Positions 52,750 through 61,826 of a stretch of 64,000 bases of DNA are shown in pieces (within the stretch, counting starts at the first letter, position 1; each line of letters starts with the position of its first letter). This DNA is from Gemmata massiliana (GTDB taxonomy: Bacteria > Planctomycetota > Planctomycetia > Gemmatales > Gemmataceae), in contig NZ_LR593886.1 of the NCBI RefSeq assembly GCF_901538265.1, positions 8,763,738-8,827,737 of the forward strand. Reading direction: 5' to 3'. Below the pieces are notes generated by a model, which saw nothing but the letters and a program-made list of their open reading frames with translations, was not told the DNA's origin and searched no databases. Made by a program: the position numbers and the translations under genes.

Positions 52750-53622
52750 ATGAGCCAGCAGAACCAACCGAAGGGTCCGATGAAGCCGCAGTCCCAGCCG
52801 AAACCCGGCCTCGACTCGGCGATGGACCCGAAGCCGAAATATAAAGCACCGTTGTACAAGGGCGCGGATAAGCTGAAGGGCAAGGCCGCACTCATCACCG
52901 GCGGCGATTCCGGAATCGGGCGGTCGGTCGCCGTTCTGTTCGCCCGGGAAGGCGCGGATGTGGCGATCGTGTACCTGCCCGCCGAGCAATCGGATGCGGA
53001 AGAGACGAAGACGGCGGTGGAGGAAGAGGGCCGGAAGTGTCTACTCCTGCCCGGCGACGTTCAGGACGCCAAGTTCTGCCGGGACGCGGTCGAGAAGACG
53101 GTGGCGGAGTTCGGGCGGCTCGACGTTCTGGTTAACAACGCCGCCTACCAGGAGACGCAGGAGAAGCTAGAAGACATCTCCGACGAGCAGTTCGACACGA
53201 CGTTCAAGACGAACATCTACGGGTACTTCTACATGGCGAAGGCCGCGGTTGCTTACCTTCCGAAGGGTGGGGCGATCGTGAACTGCGGCTCGATCACCGG
53301 GCTGGAGGGTAATAAGACGCTGATCGACTACGCCAGCACCAAAGGCGCGATCCACGCGTTCACGAAGTCGCTGGCGCAGAACCTCATCGATCGCGGCATC
53401 CGGGTGAACTGCGTCTCTCCCGGCCCAATCTGGACCCCGCTGCAGCCGGTGTCGAAGCCGGCGGACAAGGTGGCCGAGCACGGGGCCGGAACTCCGCTCA
53501 AGCGACCAGGCCAACCGGAGGAAGTCGCTCCGGCGTTCGTGTTCTTCGCGTCCGAGGCGGACAGCAGCTACATCAACGGCGAGATCCTGACACTTCTCGG
53601 CGGCGAGACGCGGGCGGGGTGA
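52750..53622 (+). CDS. YghA-like SDR oxidoreductase (SDR 2)
   Basis: A 290-residue protein starting ATG 52750 with GAGGAG upstream. A Gln/Pro-rich N-terminus precedes ALITGGDSGIGRSVAVLFAR, LVNNAAYQ, INCGSITG-like NCGSITGLEG and YASTKGAIHAFTKSL with the Tyr-Lys pair. The N-terminal extension and HGAGTPLKRPGQPEE are typical of YghA general-stress reductases. Confidence 0.92.
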   Translation: MSQQNQPKGPMKPQSQPKPGLDSAMDPKPKYKAPLYKGADKLKGKAALITGGDSGIGRSVAVLFAREGADVAIVYLPAEQSDAEETKTAVEEEGRKCLLLPGDVQDAKFCRDAVEKTVAEFGRLDVLVNNAAYQETQEKLEDISDEQFDTTFKTNIYGYFYMAKAAVAYLPKGGAIVNCGSITGLEGNKTLIDYASTKGAIHAFTKSLAQNLIDRGIRVNCVSPGPIWTPLQPVSKPADKVAEHGAGTPLKRPGQPEEVAPAFVFFASEADSSYINGEILTLLGGETRAG

Positions 53623-53711
53623 GTGGCACGGCAGTTGCAACCCTATTCCGTCATAACGGTGGCCGGGCTGATAAACCCGGCAGGGACGAATCACCAACTT
53701 GGAGCGTCATC

Positions 53712-53900
53712 ATGGCCGATACCATTCGCGAGAAGATCGAGAACGCTGGTGAGTCCGTAAAGGACGCCGCAAAGAAGGCCGGTGAGAAGGTTCAGGAGGG
53801 GGCCGAAAAGGTGGCCGAGAAGACCGCTGATGCGGCCCATAACGCTGGCCAAGCGGTGAAGGACGCCGGGCAGAAGCTGAAGGACAAGAGCGGCGCGTGA
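53712..53900 (+). CDS. Small LEA-like stress protein
   Basis: A 62-residue protein of 11-mer-like repeats rich in Lys, Glu and Ala (ESVKDAAKKAGEKVQEGAEK, VAEKTADAAHNAGQAVKDAG). Predicted to be disordered in water and helical when dry, as in group 3 LEA proteins. ATG 53712 is chosen because the repeats start there. Confidence 0.8.
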   Translation: MADTIREKIENAGESVKDAAKKAGEKVQEGAEKVAEKTADAAHNAGQAVKDAGQKLKDKSGA

Positions 53901-53993
53901 CCTCTCCTCCGCGCACTCCAGTGGCCCGCCCTGTTTGGGGCGGGCTGCTTCGTTTTGTGTTCCATCAACCGACGAAAGCCGCCGGGGAAGACG

Positions 53994-54425
53994 ATGAACG
54001 ACGAGAAACCACCGGCGGGGTATTTGTACCTGCGAGAGGAACTGCGGTTCGAGCACCAGTTGCTCGGGTCGCGGATGACCTACTATATGACCAGCCAGTC
54101 GTTCCTGTTCACCACCGCTGCCATCGCCCGGTCGGTGCAGTGGAACGGGGTGTATTGGTTCTCCGGGGTCATGGTGCCGGTGGTCGGGATCGCGGTCTCG
54201 GTCGTCCTGCTGTACTCGATCTACGCCGCTTACGAGCGGATGGCCCAGTGGCGGGAACAGGAGAAGACATTTGTCGGCAAGCACCCGCTGGTGATGCCGT
54301 ACCCCGAAGACAAGCACCGCAAGAGCCTAATGTTCACCACCCTCATGCCCTGGCTGCTCATCGGCGTGTGGGTGGCTCTTGCAGTCTTGATCCACATCTT
54401 CGAGCCGCAAGGCGGCGGAATGTAA
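53994..54425 (+). CDS. Small two-span membrane protein
   Basis: A 143-residue protein from ATG 53994 with GGGGAAG upstream. Two hydrophobic segments (VMVPVVGIAVSVVLLYSIYA and LMPWLLIGVWVALAVLIHIF) and an N-terminal soluble part (LYLREELRFEHQLLGSRMTY). No family assigned. It lies at the end of the stress block. Confidence 0.75.
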   Translation: MNDEKPPAGYLYLREELRFEHQLLGSRMTYYMTSQSFLFTTAAIARSVQWNGVYWFSGVMVPVVGIAVSVVLLYSIYAAYERMAQWREQEKTFVGKHPLVMPYPEDKHRKSLMFTTLMPWLLIGVWVALAVLIHIFEPQGGGM

Positions 54426-54437
54426 CCCTCTCGGGCC

Positions 54438-55190
54438 TTACACCTGGGCCATCCCGCCGTCGACGAACAACTCCACCCCGGCGACGAAGCTCGCGTCGTC
54501 GGAGGCCAGGAACACCGCGACCTTGGCGATCTCGTCCGGAGTGCCCACCCGGCCGAGCGGCACCTGAGCGGCCATCCCCGCCTTGAACTCCTTCGACTTC
54601 TCCTCGGACCCCGTGAGGGTGTCGACCGCCGGCGTGTCGATCGGCCCCGGGCTGACCGCGTTCACCCGAATCTTCCGGTCCTTCAGGTCGCTGGTCCACG
54701 ACCGGGCGAACGACCGCACCGCCGCCTTGGTCGCGCTGTACACGCCGAACGCAGGCATCCCCTTGATCGACACGATCGAGGCGTTGAGGATGATGGCTCC
54801 GCCGTCGGGTATCAGAGGAAGGGCCTTCTGGACGGTGAACAGCAGCCCCTTCACGTTCGTGTTGAACGCCTTATCGAAGTGCTCCTCGGTGATCTGGCCG
54901 ATGGGCGCGAACTCCCCGCCGCCCGCGTTGGCGAACACCACGTCCACCTTCCCGTACTTCTCCCTTACGGTCGCGTACAGCCGGTCGAGGTCGGCGAGGT
55001 TCGCCACGTCCCCGCGGACGCCGATCGCCCCGTGCCCGATCTCCTTCACCGCCGCGTCGAGTTCGGGCTGCCGACGGCCGGTGATGACCACCTTCGCTCC
55101 TTCGGTCGCGAACCGCTTGGCGGTCGCCAGCCCGATCCCGCTGTTGCCGCCCGTGACGACCGCGACCTTGCCTTCGAGTTTGCCAGCCAT
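54438..55190 (-). CDS. Short-chain dehydrogenase/reductase (SDR 3)
   Basis: A 250-residue classical SDR from ATG 55190, with GGAG 7 bases upstream. Motifs: VTGGNSGIGLATAKRFATEG, VFANAGGGEFAPIG, catalytic Ser in LNASIVSIKG and YSATKAAVRSFARS. It ends FVDGGMAQV. Convergent with the membrane protein gene before it, and downstream of SDR 4 in the same direction. Confidence 0.92.
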   Translation of the reverse strand: MAGKLEGKVAVVTGGNSGIGLATAKRFATEGAKVVITGRRQPELDAAVKEIGHGAIGVRGDVANLADLDRLYATVREKYGKVDVVFANAGGGEFAPIGQITEEHFDKAFNTNVKGLLFTVQKALPLIPDGGAIILNASIVSIKGMPAFGVYSATKAAVRSFARSWTSDLKDRKIRVNAVSPGPIDTPAVDTLTGSEEKSKEFKAGMAAQVPLGRVGTPDEIAKVAVFLASDDASFVAGVELFVDGGMAQV

Positions 55191-55246
55191 TGGAGTGCTC
55201 CTAAAAGAACCGGCCACAGAACGGCCGGGGATGGTTCGAGTTTAGG

Positions 55247-55996
55247 TTACCGCAGTCCGCCGGTGGCCAGGAGGGTCTCCCCCGTCAGCCAGCCGGCGTC
55301 CTCCGAGGCGAGGAAAACGGCGACGGAGGCGATGTCCCCGGGCCGACCCGCACGCCCGAGCGGGGTCTGTGCCACGAACCCGGCTTCCATCTCCGAACCG
55401 ATCACACCCAGCGTCCGCGCGCCTTCGGTGTCGACCAGGCCCGGGTTGATCGAGTTCACCCGGATCTTCTTCGGCCCGAGTTCCTTCGACAGCACCCCGG
55501 TGATCGCGTCCACCGCCCCCTTGGTGGCCGTATACACGGCGGTGTTCGGCGGGGTGACGCGGCTGACCCCGGACCCGATGTTGATGACGCTCCCGCCCTC
55601 TTTCAAGTGCTTGGCGGCGGCCTGGGTGGTGAGGAGCAGGCCGAGGACGTTGATGTTGAACAGGCGGTGGAAGTGCTCTTCGGTGACCTGCTCGATCGGG
55701 GCGAACTCGTACACCCCGGAGTTGTTGACCAGGACGTCGAGCCGGCCGTAGGTCTTGACCGCGGCGTCGATGATGGCCTCGGCGTCGGCCTTCTTCGACA
55801 CGTCCCCCCTCACGGCCACGGCCTTACCACCCTTCGCGGTGATGTCGGCCACCACTTTGTCGGCTCCGGCCTTGCTGGACGCATAGTTCACCACCACCGA
55901 CGCGCCCTCGGCCGCGAGGTGGCGGGCGATCTCGGCCCCGATGCCCTTCGACGCCCCGGTGACCACCGCCACTTTGCCTTCGAGTTTCTTCGCCAT
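55247..55996 (-). CDS. Short-chain dehydrogenase/reductase (SDR 4)
   Basis: A 249-residue classical SDR similar to SDR 3: VTGASKGIGAEIARHLAAEG, VLVNNSGVYEFAPIEQ, INIGSGVS and YTATKGAVDAITGVLSKELG. Divergent from an HxlR regulator with two inverted repeats in between, so it is probably the regulated gene. SDR 3 and 4 share the EFAPI-Q-TEEHF segment and look like a tandem duplication. Confidence 0.93.
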   Translation of the reverse strand: MAKKLEGKVAVVTGASKGIGAEIARHLAAEGASVVVNYASSKAGADKVVADITAKGGKAVAVRGDVSKKADAEAIIDAAVKTYGRLDVLVNNSGVYEFAPIEQVTEEHFHRLFNINVLGLLLTTQAAAKHLKEGGSVINIGSGVSRVTPPNTAVYTATKGAVDAITGVLSKELGPKKIRVNSINPGLVDTEGARTLGVIGSEMEAGFVAQTPLGRAGRPGDIASVAVFLASEDAGWLTGETLLATGGLR

Positions 55997-56017
55997 GACC
56001 GTCTCCCGTTTGGATCA

Positions 56018-56071
56018 GTTGCAGTTCGCAACTTGCGAGGTATACAATGGGTAGTAGTTGTTCCTTGCAAC
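56018..56071. promoter_or_regulatory. HxlR operator/promoter region
   Basis: Two inverted repeats lie between the divergent genes: GTTGC-AGTTC-GCAAC (56018-56032) and GTTG-TTCCTTG-CAAC (56057-56071). TTGCAG and TATACA (56041) at 16-bp spacing form a plausible promoter for hxlR overlapping the first repeat. The layout suggests autoregulation and control of SDR 4. Confidence 0.6.
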
Positions 56072-56107
56072 CGATTTCCAGAATTCTCCCGCAGTGGGAG
56101 GAAAGCC

Positions 56108-56566
56108 ATGAAGCGAAAGAGTTTGGAGAACGAGGAGTGCCCGCTGGCCCGGTCCCTGGAAGCGATCGGTGACGCGTGGTCGGTCCTGATCGTCCGTCAG
56201 GCGTTCGCCGGGGACCGGCGCTTCGGGGAGTTCGAGAAGAACCTCGGGGTGGCCAAGAACATCCTGACGGTGCGGCTGCGGAAACTGGTCGCGCTCGGCG
56301 TCCTGGAACAGGTGCCGGTCGAGGGGAGTTCGTACCAGGAGTACGCTCTGACCGAGAAGGGCTGCGGGCTGTTCCTAGTGCTGATGGCGATCCGGCAGTG
56401 GGGCGAGGGGTGCGGTGGCGACAACCCCTACGCGCTGGTGGACAAGCGGGATAAGAAGCCCGTCAGGCCGCTGGCGTTCCACGCGCACGACGGGCGGGAA
56501 CTCGGACCGGATGATACGGAGTTGATCCCCGCGGCCGAGGTCTGCCGTCCCGCCAAGCGGAAGTGA
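56108..56566 (+). CDS. HxlR-family transcriptional regulator
   Basis: A 152-residue winged-helix protein: ECPLARSLEAIGDAWSVLIV, RRFGEFEKNLGVAKNILTVR, LRKLVALGVLEQ and YQEYALTEKGCGL. The Cys near residue 9 is the position used for redox or aldehyde sensing in HxlR and related proteins. GGAGGAAAG precedes ATG 56108. It likely controls the divergent SDR gene. Confidence 0.93.
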   Translation: MKRKSLENEECPLARSLEAIGDAWSVLIVRQAFAGDRRFGEFEKNLGVAKNILTVRLRKLVALGVLEQVPVEGSSYQEYALTEKGCGLFLVLMAIRQWGEGCGGDNPYALVDKRDKKPVRPLAFHAHDGRELGPDDTELIPAAEVCRPAKRK

Positions 56567-56569
56567 CGA

Positions 56570-56911
56570 TTACTCCATCAGGTCCGGCTCCCCGTTGGCG
56601 AGCGCCTCGCGGAGCACCGCCGGGTCGGCCGTCGCTTCTTTCATCAGCTTCGCGAGCCGGAGAACGACCTCACGGTCGGTACCGTGCGCCACGAACGTGC
56701 TCGCCTCCGGGTCGAACCGGACCTTCTTCTTGAGCAGCGGTGCTTTCAGTCTGATGAGTGCATCGGCGACGCCGTGCCACCCGCGCCCGCCGCCCTCGTA
56801 CCCCGCGTCCTCGAACGCCCCGTACCAGCCGTCGAACTCCTCCCGAACCAGGCTGAACGTCCCGCCCTCTTCGAGCAGGCGGACCGGGGCGATGTCGTCA
56901 TTCGTGGGCAC
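56570..56911 (-). CDS. Imm51-like immunity family protein
   Basis: A 113-residue protein. LLEEGGTFSLVREEFDGWYG, GRGWHGVADALI, VRFDPEASTFVAHGTDREVV and LRLAKLMKEATADPAVLREA resemble the Imm51 family. No toxin gene is visible nearby, so it may be an orphan immunity gene. It begins within the last 14 bases of the TfoX-like gene. Confidence 0.65.
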   Translation of the reverse strand: MPTNDDIAPVRLLEEGGTFSLVREEFDGWYGAFEDAGYEGGGRGWHGVADALIRLKAPLLKKKVRFDPEASTFVAHGTDREVVLRLAKLMKEATADPAVLREALANGEPDLME

Positions 56912-57251
56912 GGGAACCCCCTTGTGCCGCGGCCAGCGACGAAACGAACGACCACGCCCGCTCGATCCACCCGTTCAACGGCTCGTCGTCCTCAATACCT
57001 TCGGGCTCGACCGCGACCCAGCCCTTCATCGGCCGGCCGGTGATGTCGAACACCCGGACGTGCGGTTCGAGCAGCGCCCCCTCGTACTCGTCCGGTCCGA
57101 CGCGGGCGACGAGCGACTCCTTCCACACGCCGACGAGCACGTTGCCGCCCAGCATGAAACAGGCGCAGCCGAACAGCGTTTTTTCCTGGACGCCACTTCG
57201 GCGATCGAGGCATTCGCGGATGCGGTCCGCAAGTGTGTCGTCGAACGGCAT
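56898..57251 (-). CDS. TfoX/Sxy N-terminal domain protein
   Basis: A 117-residue protein: LADRIRECLDRRSGVQEKTL, FGCACFMLGGNVLVGVWKES, LVARVGPDEYEGAL, and FDITGRPMKGWVAVEPEGIE. This is the TfoX N-terminal domain alone, which in most bacteria is not tied to competence. It overlaps the Imm51-like gene by 14 bases, so they are one unit. Confidence 0.88.
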   Translation of the reverse strand: MPFDDTLADRIRECLDRRSGVQEKTLFGCACFMLGGNVLVGVWKESLVARVGPDEYEGALLEPHVRVFDITGRPMKGWVAVEPEGIEDDEPLNGWIERAWSFVSSLAAAQGGSRAHE

Positions 57252-57823
57252 GTGCCAACCTCCTAAAAACTGGGAGTAGAGCAGCGCCCGGTGGTAGTGT
57301 CGAGGTCAGCAGAAACGAGAAGCCGGGAGCCGGGGGAAGGTGCTGACCCTTTTGAAGGGTCAGGGGGACAGGGTTCAGCCTTGGGGAAGGCTGTGGTTTT
57401 TTGAGACCGGGGAAGGGCCTCGATGCCGAAAGGTAAAGCAGCGACTGTGCCAATGGAATGAATCCGAAGGCGCTCGGCACCAAGGTCGCCCCTAGTGCTT
57501 TCTTTTTGTCGGAAACGTCCGTTTCCCACCTCCTTATTCCAAACGCACAAAGGTTGACTCCGAGCGGCCTCGGGCTCAAGAGGGGAGCAAAACATCGCCT
57601 CCCTCGGACGTATCGCCTCTGTCCGTCGTCGCCGCGCCCCAGCTCGGGCGAGGGCACGGCGATGACGGCCGACGGCGACGGAGGGGAACTTTGGGAGAAG
57701 ATGCCGGTCGCGCAGCGACCGGCACGAAACGGAAGACCGGTCCGGTTGCGCGCCGCCCGGCGCCGGTGCGGAAATTGCTAAACCGCTGCCCGCCATGCCG
57801 ACCGGGTGAGAAACGAGGGCCAA
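57252..57823. other. Gene-free stretch
   Basis: No supported gene. A short CCGGTCGC/GCGACCGG palindrome lies near 57704-57722; otherwise nothing stands out. Confidence 0.45.
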
Positions 57824-58333
57824 ATGGGCGGCAAAGGGACGTGGCTGGAGCGGGCATCCGGGTGGGCGACGAAGTGGACCGGCAGTTCCCTCGCGTTCGG
57901 GCTCGCGGTGGGCACGATCGTCGTGTGGGCCGTGACCGGACCGATCTTCACGTTCTCGGACACGTGGCAGCTCGTCATCAACACGGGCACCACGATCGTG
58001 ACCTTCCTGATGGTGTTCCTGATCCAGCGGGCCCAGAACAAGGACTCGCGGGCCGTGCACCTGAAATTGAACGAGATCGTGGCCGCGCTGCCCTGATCGA
58101 GCAACCGGCTCATCAGCGCCGAGGACCTGACCGAGGACGAGGTGCGGGTGCTCACGGAGCACTTCCGCAAACTGGTCGAACTGGCGAAGCAGGACGAGGA
58201 CTTTAAGGCGTCGCACTCGATCGAAGAGGCACGGATCGAGCACGAGCGCAAACAGGCGAACCGCTCACCGAGGAGCGGGGCCGTTACTGCCCCGGACGAA
58301 CTTCGCGACCGTAGCGCGCGGGCGGCTTCTTAG
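57824..58333 (+). pseudogene. Low-affinity iron permease-like gene with in-frame stop
   Basis: From ATG 57824: [77 protein letters not shown], then TGA at 58094-58096. The same frame continues in family sequence (SSNRLISAEDLTEDEVRVLT) to 58333. The family is the low-affinity Fe/Cu permease type with two membrane spans. The stop falls after the membrane part, so a shortened protein could still be made. Confidence 0.8.
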
Positions 58334-58457
58334 TTCTTGCGTATCGAGCAACCGGCGGCCGCGCCCCCGGTGCGGTGCTCACAACGAACCCGAACCGGGC
58401 ACACCCCTTGCTTTCTTTGCGTTCACCACCGGCGCGGTGGGTGCAAAGGTGCGAGCG

Positions 58458-59062
58458 ATGACCGAGGCACAATGGCTGACGAGTATCGAACCCGGGCTCA
58501 TGTTCGATGCGCTTGCCGAGCGGACCGGGCCGATCAGTGAACGTAAGGCGCTCCTGTTCCGTCGGGCGTGCGGCCGGGTCGTCTGGAACGCGCTGGTCCG
58601 CGAGTGGTCCGACCAGGGGCGGGCCCGGTGCCACCGCACGGGACCAACGGGCTGCCGGTCCTGGCGGCCTCGTACGGGAGTCGGGCACCGGGGCTCGAGG
58701 ATCTGTTCACCCCGAACTGGCCGTGGCCCCGCGAGCCCTGGGAAACCGCTTCGGATTTGTGGACGTGCGTCCGGTGGATCACCTATGGGACGACGTTCGG
58801 GGCAGATGTGGCCGCGCTCCTGCGTGACATCACGGGTAATCCGTTCCGCCCGGTGGGCTTCGATCCGGCGTGGTGCACGGACACGGTCCGTGCCCTGGCG
58901 CGGGGTATTGACGAGGCCGGCACGTTTGAAGCCCTGCCGATTTTAGCGGACGCGCTGCAAGACGCGGGGTGCGAGGACCGCGGCATTTTGGACCACTGCC
59001 GTGCGGGCGGGCCGCACGTGCCCGGGTGTTGGGTGGTCGATCTGGCACCGGGCCGGCCGTGA
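58458..59062 (+). pseudogene. Gemmataceae-type protein, internally deleted and frameshifted
   Basis: The start MTEAQWLTSIEPGLMFDALA then RKALLFRRACGRVVWNAL is in one frame, and the end (LLRDITGNPFRPVGFDPAWC, LARGIDEAGTFEALPILADA, LDHCRAGGPHVPGCWVVDL) is in another. This head and tail belong to one protein family common in Gemmata-like genomes. The middle is shortened and the frame shifts near 58600-58640. Confidence 0.75.
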
Positions 59063-59153
59063 TCGCCCGCCGGGGCACTTTGATCCCGACACTTCTCCCG
59101 GTCGGGCAGTTCCGATAACATCGTCCTGCCCAACCTCCAACCCGCATTTAACC

Positions 59154-59561
59154 ATGAGTGCCCTCGCAAGGGCTTCGTGCCGTGTCTCCGTTCTCGTTGT
59201 GGACGACCACGGCGACACGGCCGAGAGCCTGACCGAATTGCTCGTCCAGCACGGGTTCCACGTGTGCACGGCCCGCGACGGGGCGGACGCGGTGTGCCGG
59301 TGCTCAGTCGAAGCGCCCGATATCGTTGTCACGGACGTGGTCATGAGCGGAATGGACGGGTTCGAGGTCGCGCGCCAGATCCGTGCGGCCCGGGCGGTTG
59401 CCCTGTTCGTGGTGGCCATGACGGCTTACGAACAGGCCACCGCCAAGGGGCCGAACCCGCACGGGTTCGATTTGCTGGTGCTGAAGCCCCTGAACGTTCC
59501 CGCGCTGATGGAGGCGTTGAACCGGGTGCGTGCGGCCCGGGACCGTTCGACCGCCCCGTAG
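59154..59561 (+). CDS. Single-domain response regulator
   Basis: A 135-residue receiver domain: acidic pair in VLVVDDHGDTAESL, phospho-acceptor Asp in IVVTDVVMSGMDGFE, Thr in VAMTAYEQ and Lys in LVLKPLNVPALM. No output domain and no adjacent kinase, so it probably relays phosphate or docks to a partner elsewhere. Confidence 0.92.
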   Translation: MSALARASCRVSVLVVDDHGDTAESLTELLVQHGFHVCTARDGADAVCRCSVEAPDIVVTDVVMSGMDGFEVARQIRAARAVALFVVAMTAYEQATAKGPNPHGFDLLVLKPLNVPALMEALNRVRAARDRSTAP

Positions 59562-59921
59562 CGAGCGGCGCGCGTGTGCCGCCGCTCACCGCGTGATCCG
59601 GGCGTGATCCGCATCGGGCCGACGCGGCCGTCACAAACGCGGTCCCCACGGCGAACCCTACCGCGGCCGGTGTGAACGCCAGCGCCTGCCTGCCGGGCAA
59701 CCCAACACTCACCCACCCCGCGCAGATCGATGCGGGCGGCCACCGTTGCTCCGGCCCGCACAGTGCGGCCGTGCCCGAACCGTCCGACGGGCACAGACGC
59801 AACTGTCAGCAGGGCCGGACGACGGAATTGGGTTGGGGCACCACCGCTAGCGCCCTTGGTAACCGGCACGAACCGAACGCACCGGCCGGTGAGCCGACCG
59901 TTTGTCCCTGAACGAGTCGAG
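59562..59921. other. Gene-free stretch
   Basis: Nothing with coding character or clear structure was found between the response regulator and the next minus-strand gene. Confidence 0.4.
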
Positions 59922-60197
59922 TCACACGGCCGGCTTCGCACCATTCTCGGAACGCATCCCGGGAAGGCAACGCCCGGCCGGTGGAGCGGGATCCGCCAAG
60001 AGGGCTCGTTCGGGTACGAGTGCCCGGAGCGTGGCGCCGTCCCGGCGCAACTCGGCCGCACGGGCTATGACCGCCCAGCGCGGCGCGCGCGGGCCGACGC
60101 GCGCGAGGATCTGTGCCGCCACCTCATCGAGTGACCCGGCCGCGTTCCACAGGGCGATGAACTCCTCCCGCGGCACCTGCCATACCTTCTCACCCAT
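59922..60197 (-). CDS. Small hypothetical protein, possible DNA-binding
   Basis: A 91-residue protein from ATG 60197 with GAAGGAG 6 bases upstream. EFIALWNAAGSLDEVAAQIL and RWAVIARAAELRRDGATLR resemble small helix-turn-helix proteins that pick sigma-like positions on DNA. No family confirmed. Confidence 0.55.
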   Translation of the reverse strand: MGEKVWQVPREEFIALWNAAGSLDEVAAQILARVGPRAPRWAVIARAAELRRDGATLRALVPERALLADPAPPAGRCLPGMRSENGAKPAV

Positions 60198-60227
60198 CCC
60201 GACTCCTTCTTGTCCGCACGGAACGAT

Positions 60228-60620
60228 CTACGAGGTACCACTGGCCGCACGGATGCGTGCTCGTCCGGGCGGGCCCCGCAAGGCTTGAACCGGGTGCTCA
60301 CGTGGCCCGGCCGGTTGGGCCGCATGAGCACCCGGTGCGTTTGGCCTTTGTGGGCCGCGTTTCCGGTACCGGCGTGCGGGGGACGTACTCGGCCGCGTGC
60401 ACCCCAGCGGGGTCAGCGCGTACGTGGCCCCGAACGGGTCCCCTTCGCTCCCGACCGCGTACGCCAGGAGCCCGCGCGACACCAGCGCGGTGAGGAACGA
60501 TCCGTCCTTGGTGCGCCGGGTCGGGGCCAGGCGCAGGGCGCCCGGCACGGGCTTGCGGCGGCCCCCCACGGCCCGCAGCACCTGCCACTCGAGATGGAGT
60601 ACCGGGAGTATCAGTTTCAT
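60228..60620 (-). CDS. Possible winged-helix regulator
   Basis: A 130-residue protein from ATG 60620. LAPTRRTKDGSFLTALVSRG then LLAYAVGSEGDPFGATYALT, TPLG reads like a MarR-type wing and recognition region. The C-terminal 40 residues are basic and low-complexity, so the true stop may be affected by a frameshift. The ribosome site is weak. Confidence 0.45.
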   Translation of the reverse strand: MKLILPVLHLEWQVLRAVGGRRKPVPGALRLAPTRRTKDGSFLTALVSRGLLAYAVGSEGDPFGATYALTPLGCTRPSTSPARRYRKRGPQRPNAPGAHAAQPAGPREHPVQALRGPPGRARIRAASGTS

Positions 60621-61142
60621 CGGTTCTCTGATGGGAACGGGTTCGGAACCTTGCAACTGCAGCGTATCCGCCACTGCGACCGGCGCCCAGTCGACGCGCT
60701 CGGGCGCCCGATCCGGATACGCGAACCCGGTCGTTACGAGCGGATCGCGTTGTCCTGACGGCGCGAATCCCGTGCCGCGCACGTCCGTTCGATCAGCCGG
60801 TTCCGGGACGCGCGGCCGCCTCACGCTCGTAGAACCCCCGGTTGAGCCCGCGTGTCGCTCCCGGCGCGGCCGGTTCCGGCTTATTCACTCGTGCACCGAG
60901 GCCGATCAAAGCGGCCGCCGCCCAGTTCCTCCTCTTAACTTGGGTGGCCCGAGCCCCGGGTCTTGGTGTGGGACACTGAACCGGGCGCCGGGGGCCGCAA
61001 GGACAATGACGGTTCCTCCGCTGCGCGGCCCCGCCGTAATTGTCCGTGCACCCGCGCTGCGCTCCCGGCTCGACCCGGTTCCCATCACGGTCCCACAAGG
61101 CCCGAGGGTCGGGCCCCACAACGCAACGTAAGGAGAAACATC
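60621..61142. other. Gene-free stretch
   Basis: No supported coding frame, terminator or repeat. It probably contains the promoter of the gene at 61143. Confidence 0.4.
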
Positions 61143-61403
61143 ATGTCACAACCCGTTCACAAGATCCGCACCGGCGCACTACAAGCCACGATCTGGCGAA
61201 ACTTTGCCGAGAAGGGCAACTGGTACTCGGTCAAACTGACCCGCGGGTACAAGACCGACGAGGGGTGGCGCGAGACCGAGAACCTGGGCCACGACGACTT
61301 GCTCCCGGCTGCCAAGCTGCTCGACCTCGCGCACACGTGGGTGATGCACCAACTCGAGGCCGACCGCAAGGGCCGCAAGCAGTCCGAACAGGTCGTCAAG
61401 TAA
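61143..61403 (+). CDS. Conserved small protein of planctomycete elements
   Basis: An 86-residue protein from ATG 61143 with AAGGAG 7-8 bases upstream. VHKIRTGALQATIWRNFAEK, WYSVKLTRGYKTDEGWRETE and LGHDDLLPAAKLLDLAHTWV match a small family seen beside mobile-element genes in planctomycetes. The pattern of beta strands suggests a compact nucleic-acid-binding fold. Function unknown. Confidence 0.7.
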   Translation: MSQPVHKIRTGALQATIWRNFAEKGNWYSVKLTRGYKTDEGWRETENLGHDDLLPAAKLLDLAHTWVMHQLEADRKGRKQSEQVVK

Positions 61404-61575
61404 CCCCAACCGGGCGGGCCGATGTGCGGCCCGCCCCCAATGAAAGGACATCCGATGACCCAATACTGCTTGCACCTGGTCCCGATCCGGTCTACAACCC
61501 CGGGGCGAACAACTCCACTTCTTACTCCCGCGATGGCCCCGCAGCCCTCCCTCCCCTTCGACCCGGACGAACCCG

Positions 61576-61818
61576 ATGCTCTACCAGACGATCGTGCTCG
61601 AACTGCTGCAAGCCCGGTCGGGCCTGCACACGTACCTGCGCCGCTCGCGCAAGCTCCTGGCGGAGACGGAGCGCTACGCGACGGACCTGAGAACGGCCCA
61701 CCTGAGCGGGAAGGACCGGGGACTCGATTCGAGCGCGGCGCTCGAAGTGGCGCTGGCGGAGCTCGAGGCGCGCCTCGACCGGGAGGCCACGCGGCACGAG
61801 TCGCCCGACGAACCGTAA
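61576..61818 (+). CDS. Small coiled-coil protein upstream of the methylase-helicase
   Basis: An 80-residue helical protein: LYQTIVLELLQARSGLHTYL, RRSRKLLAETERYATDLRTA, LEVALAELEARLDREATRHE. It ends TAA at 61816, next to the presumed start of the large methylase-helicase gene, so translational coupling is likely. Function unknown. Confidence 0.6.
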   Translation: MLYQTIVLELLQARSGLHTYLRRSRKLLAETERYATDLRTAHLSGKDRGLDSSAALEVALAELEARLDREATRHESPDEP

Positions 61819-61826
61819 CGCGGAGC

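Noticed and set aside
55607-56107. Upstream extension of the HxlR gene
   Set aside because: It runs antisense through SDR 4 and has no protein character; the winged helix starts at ATG 56108.
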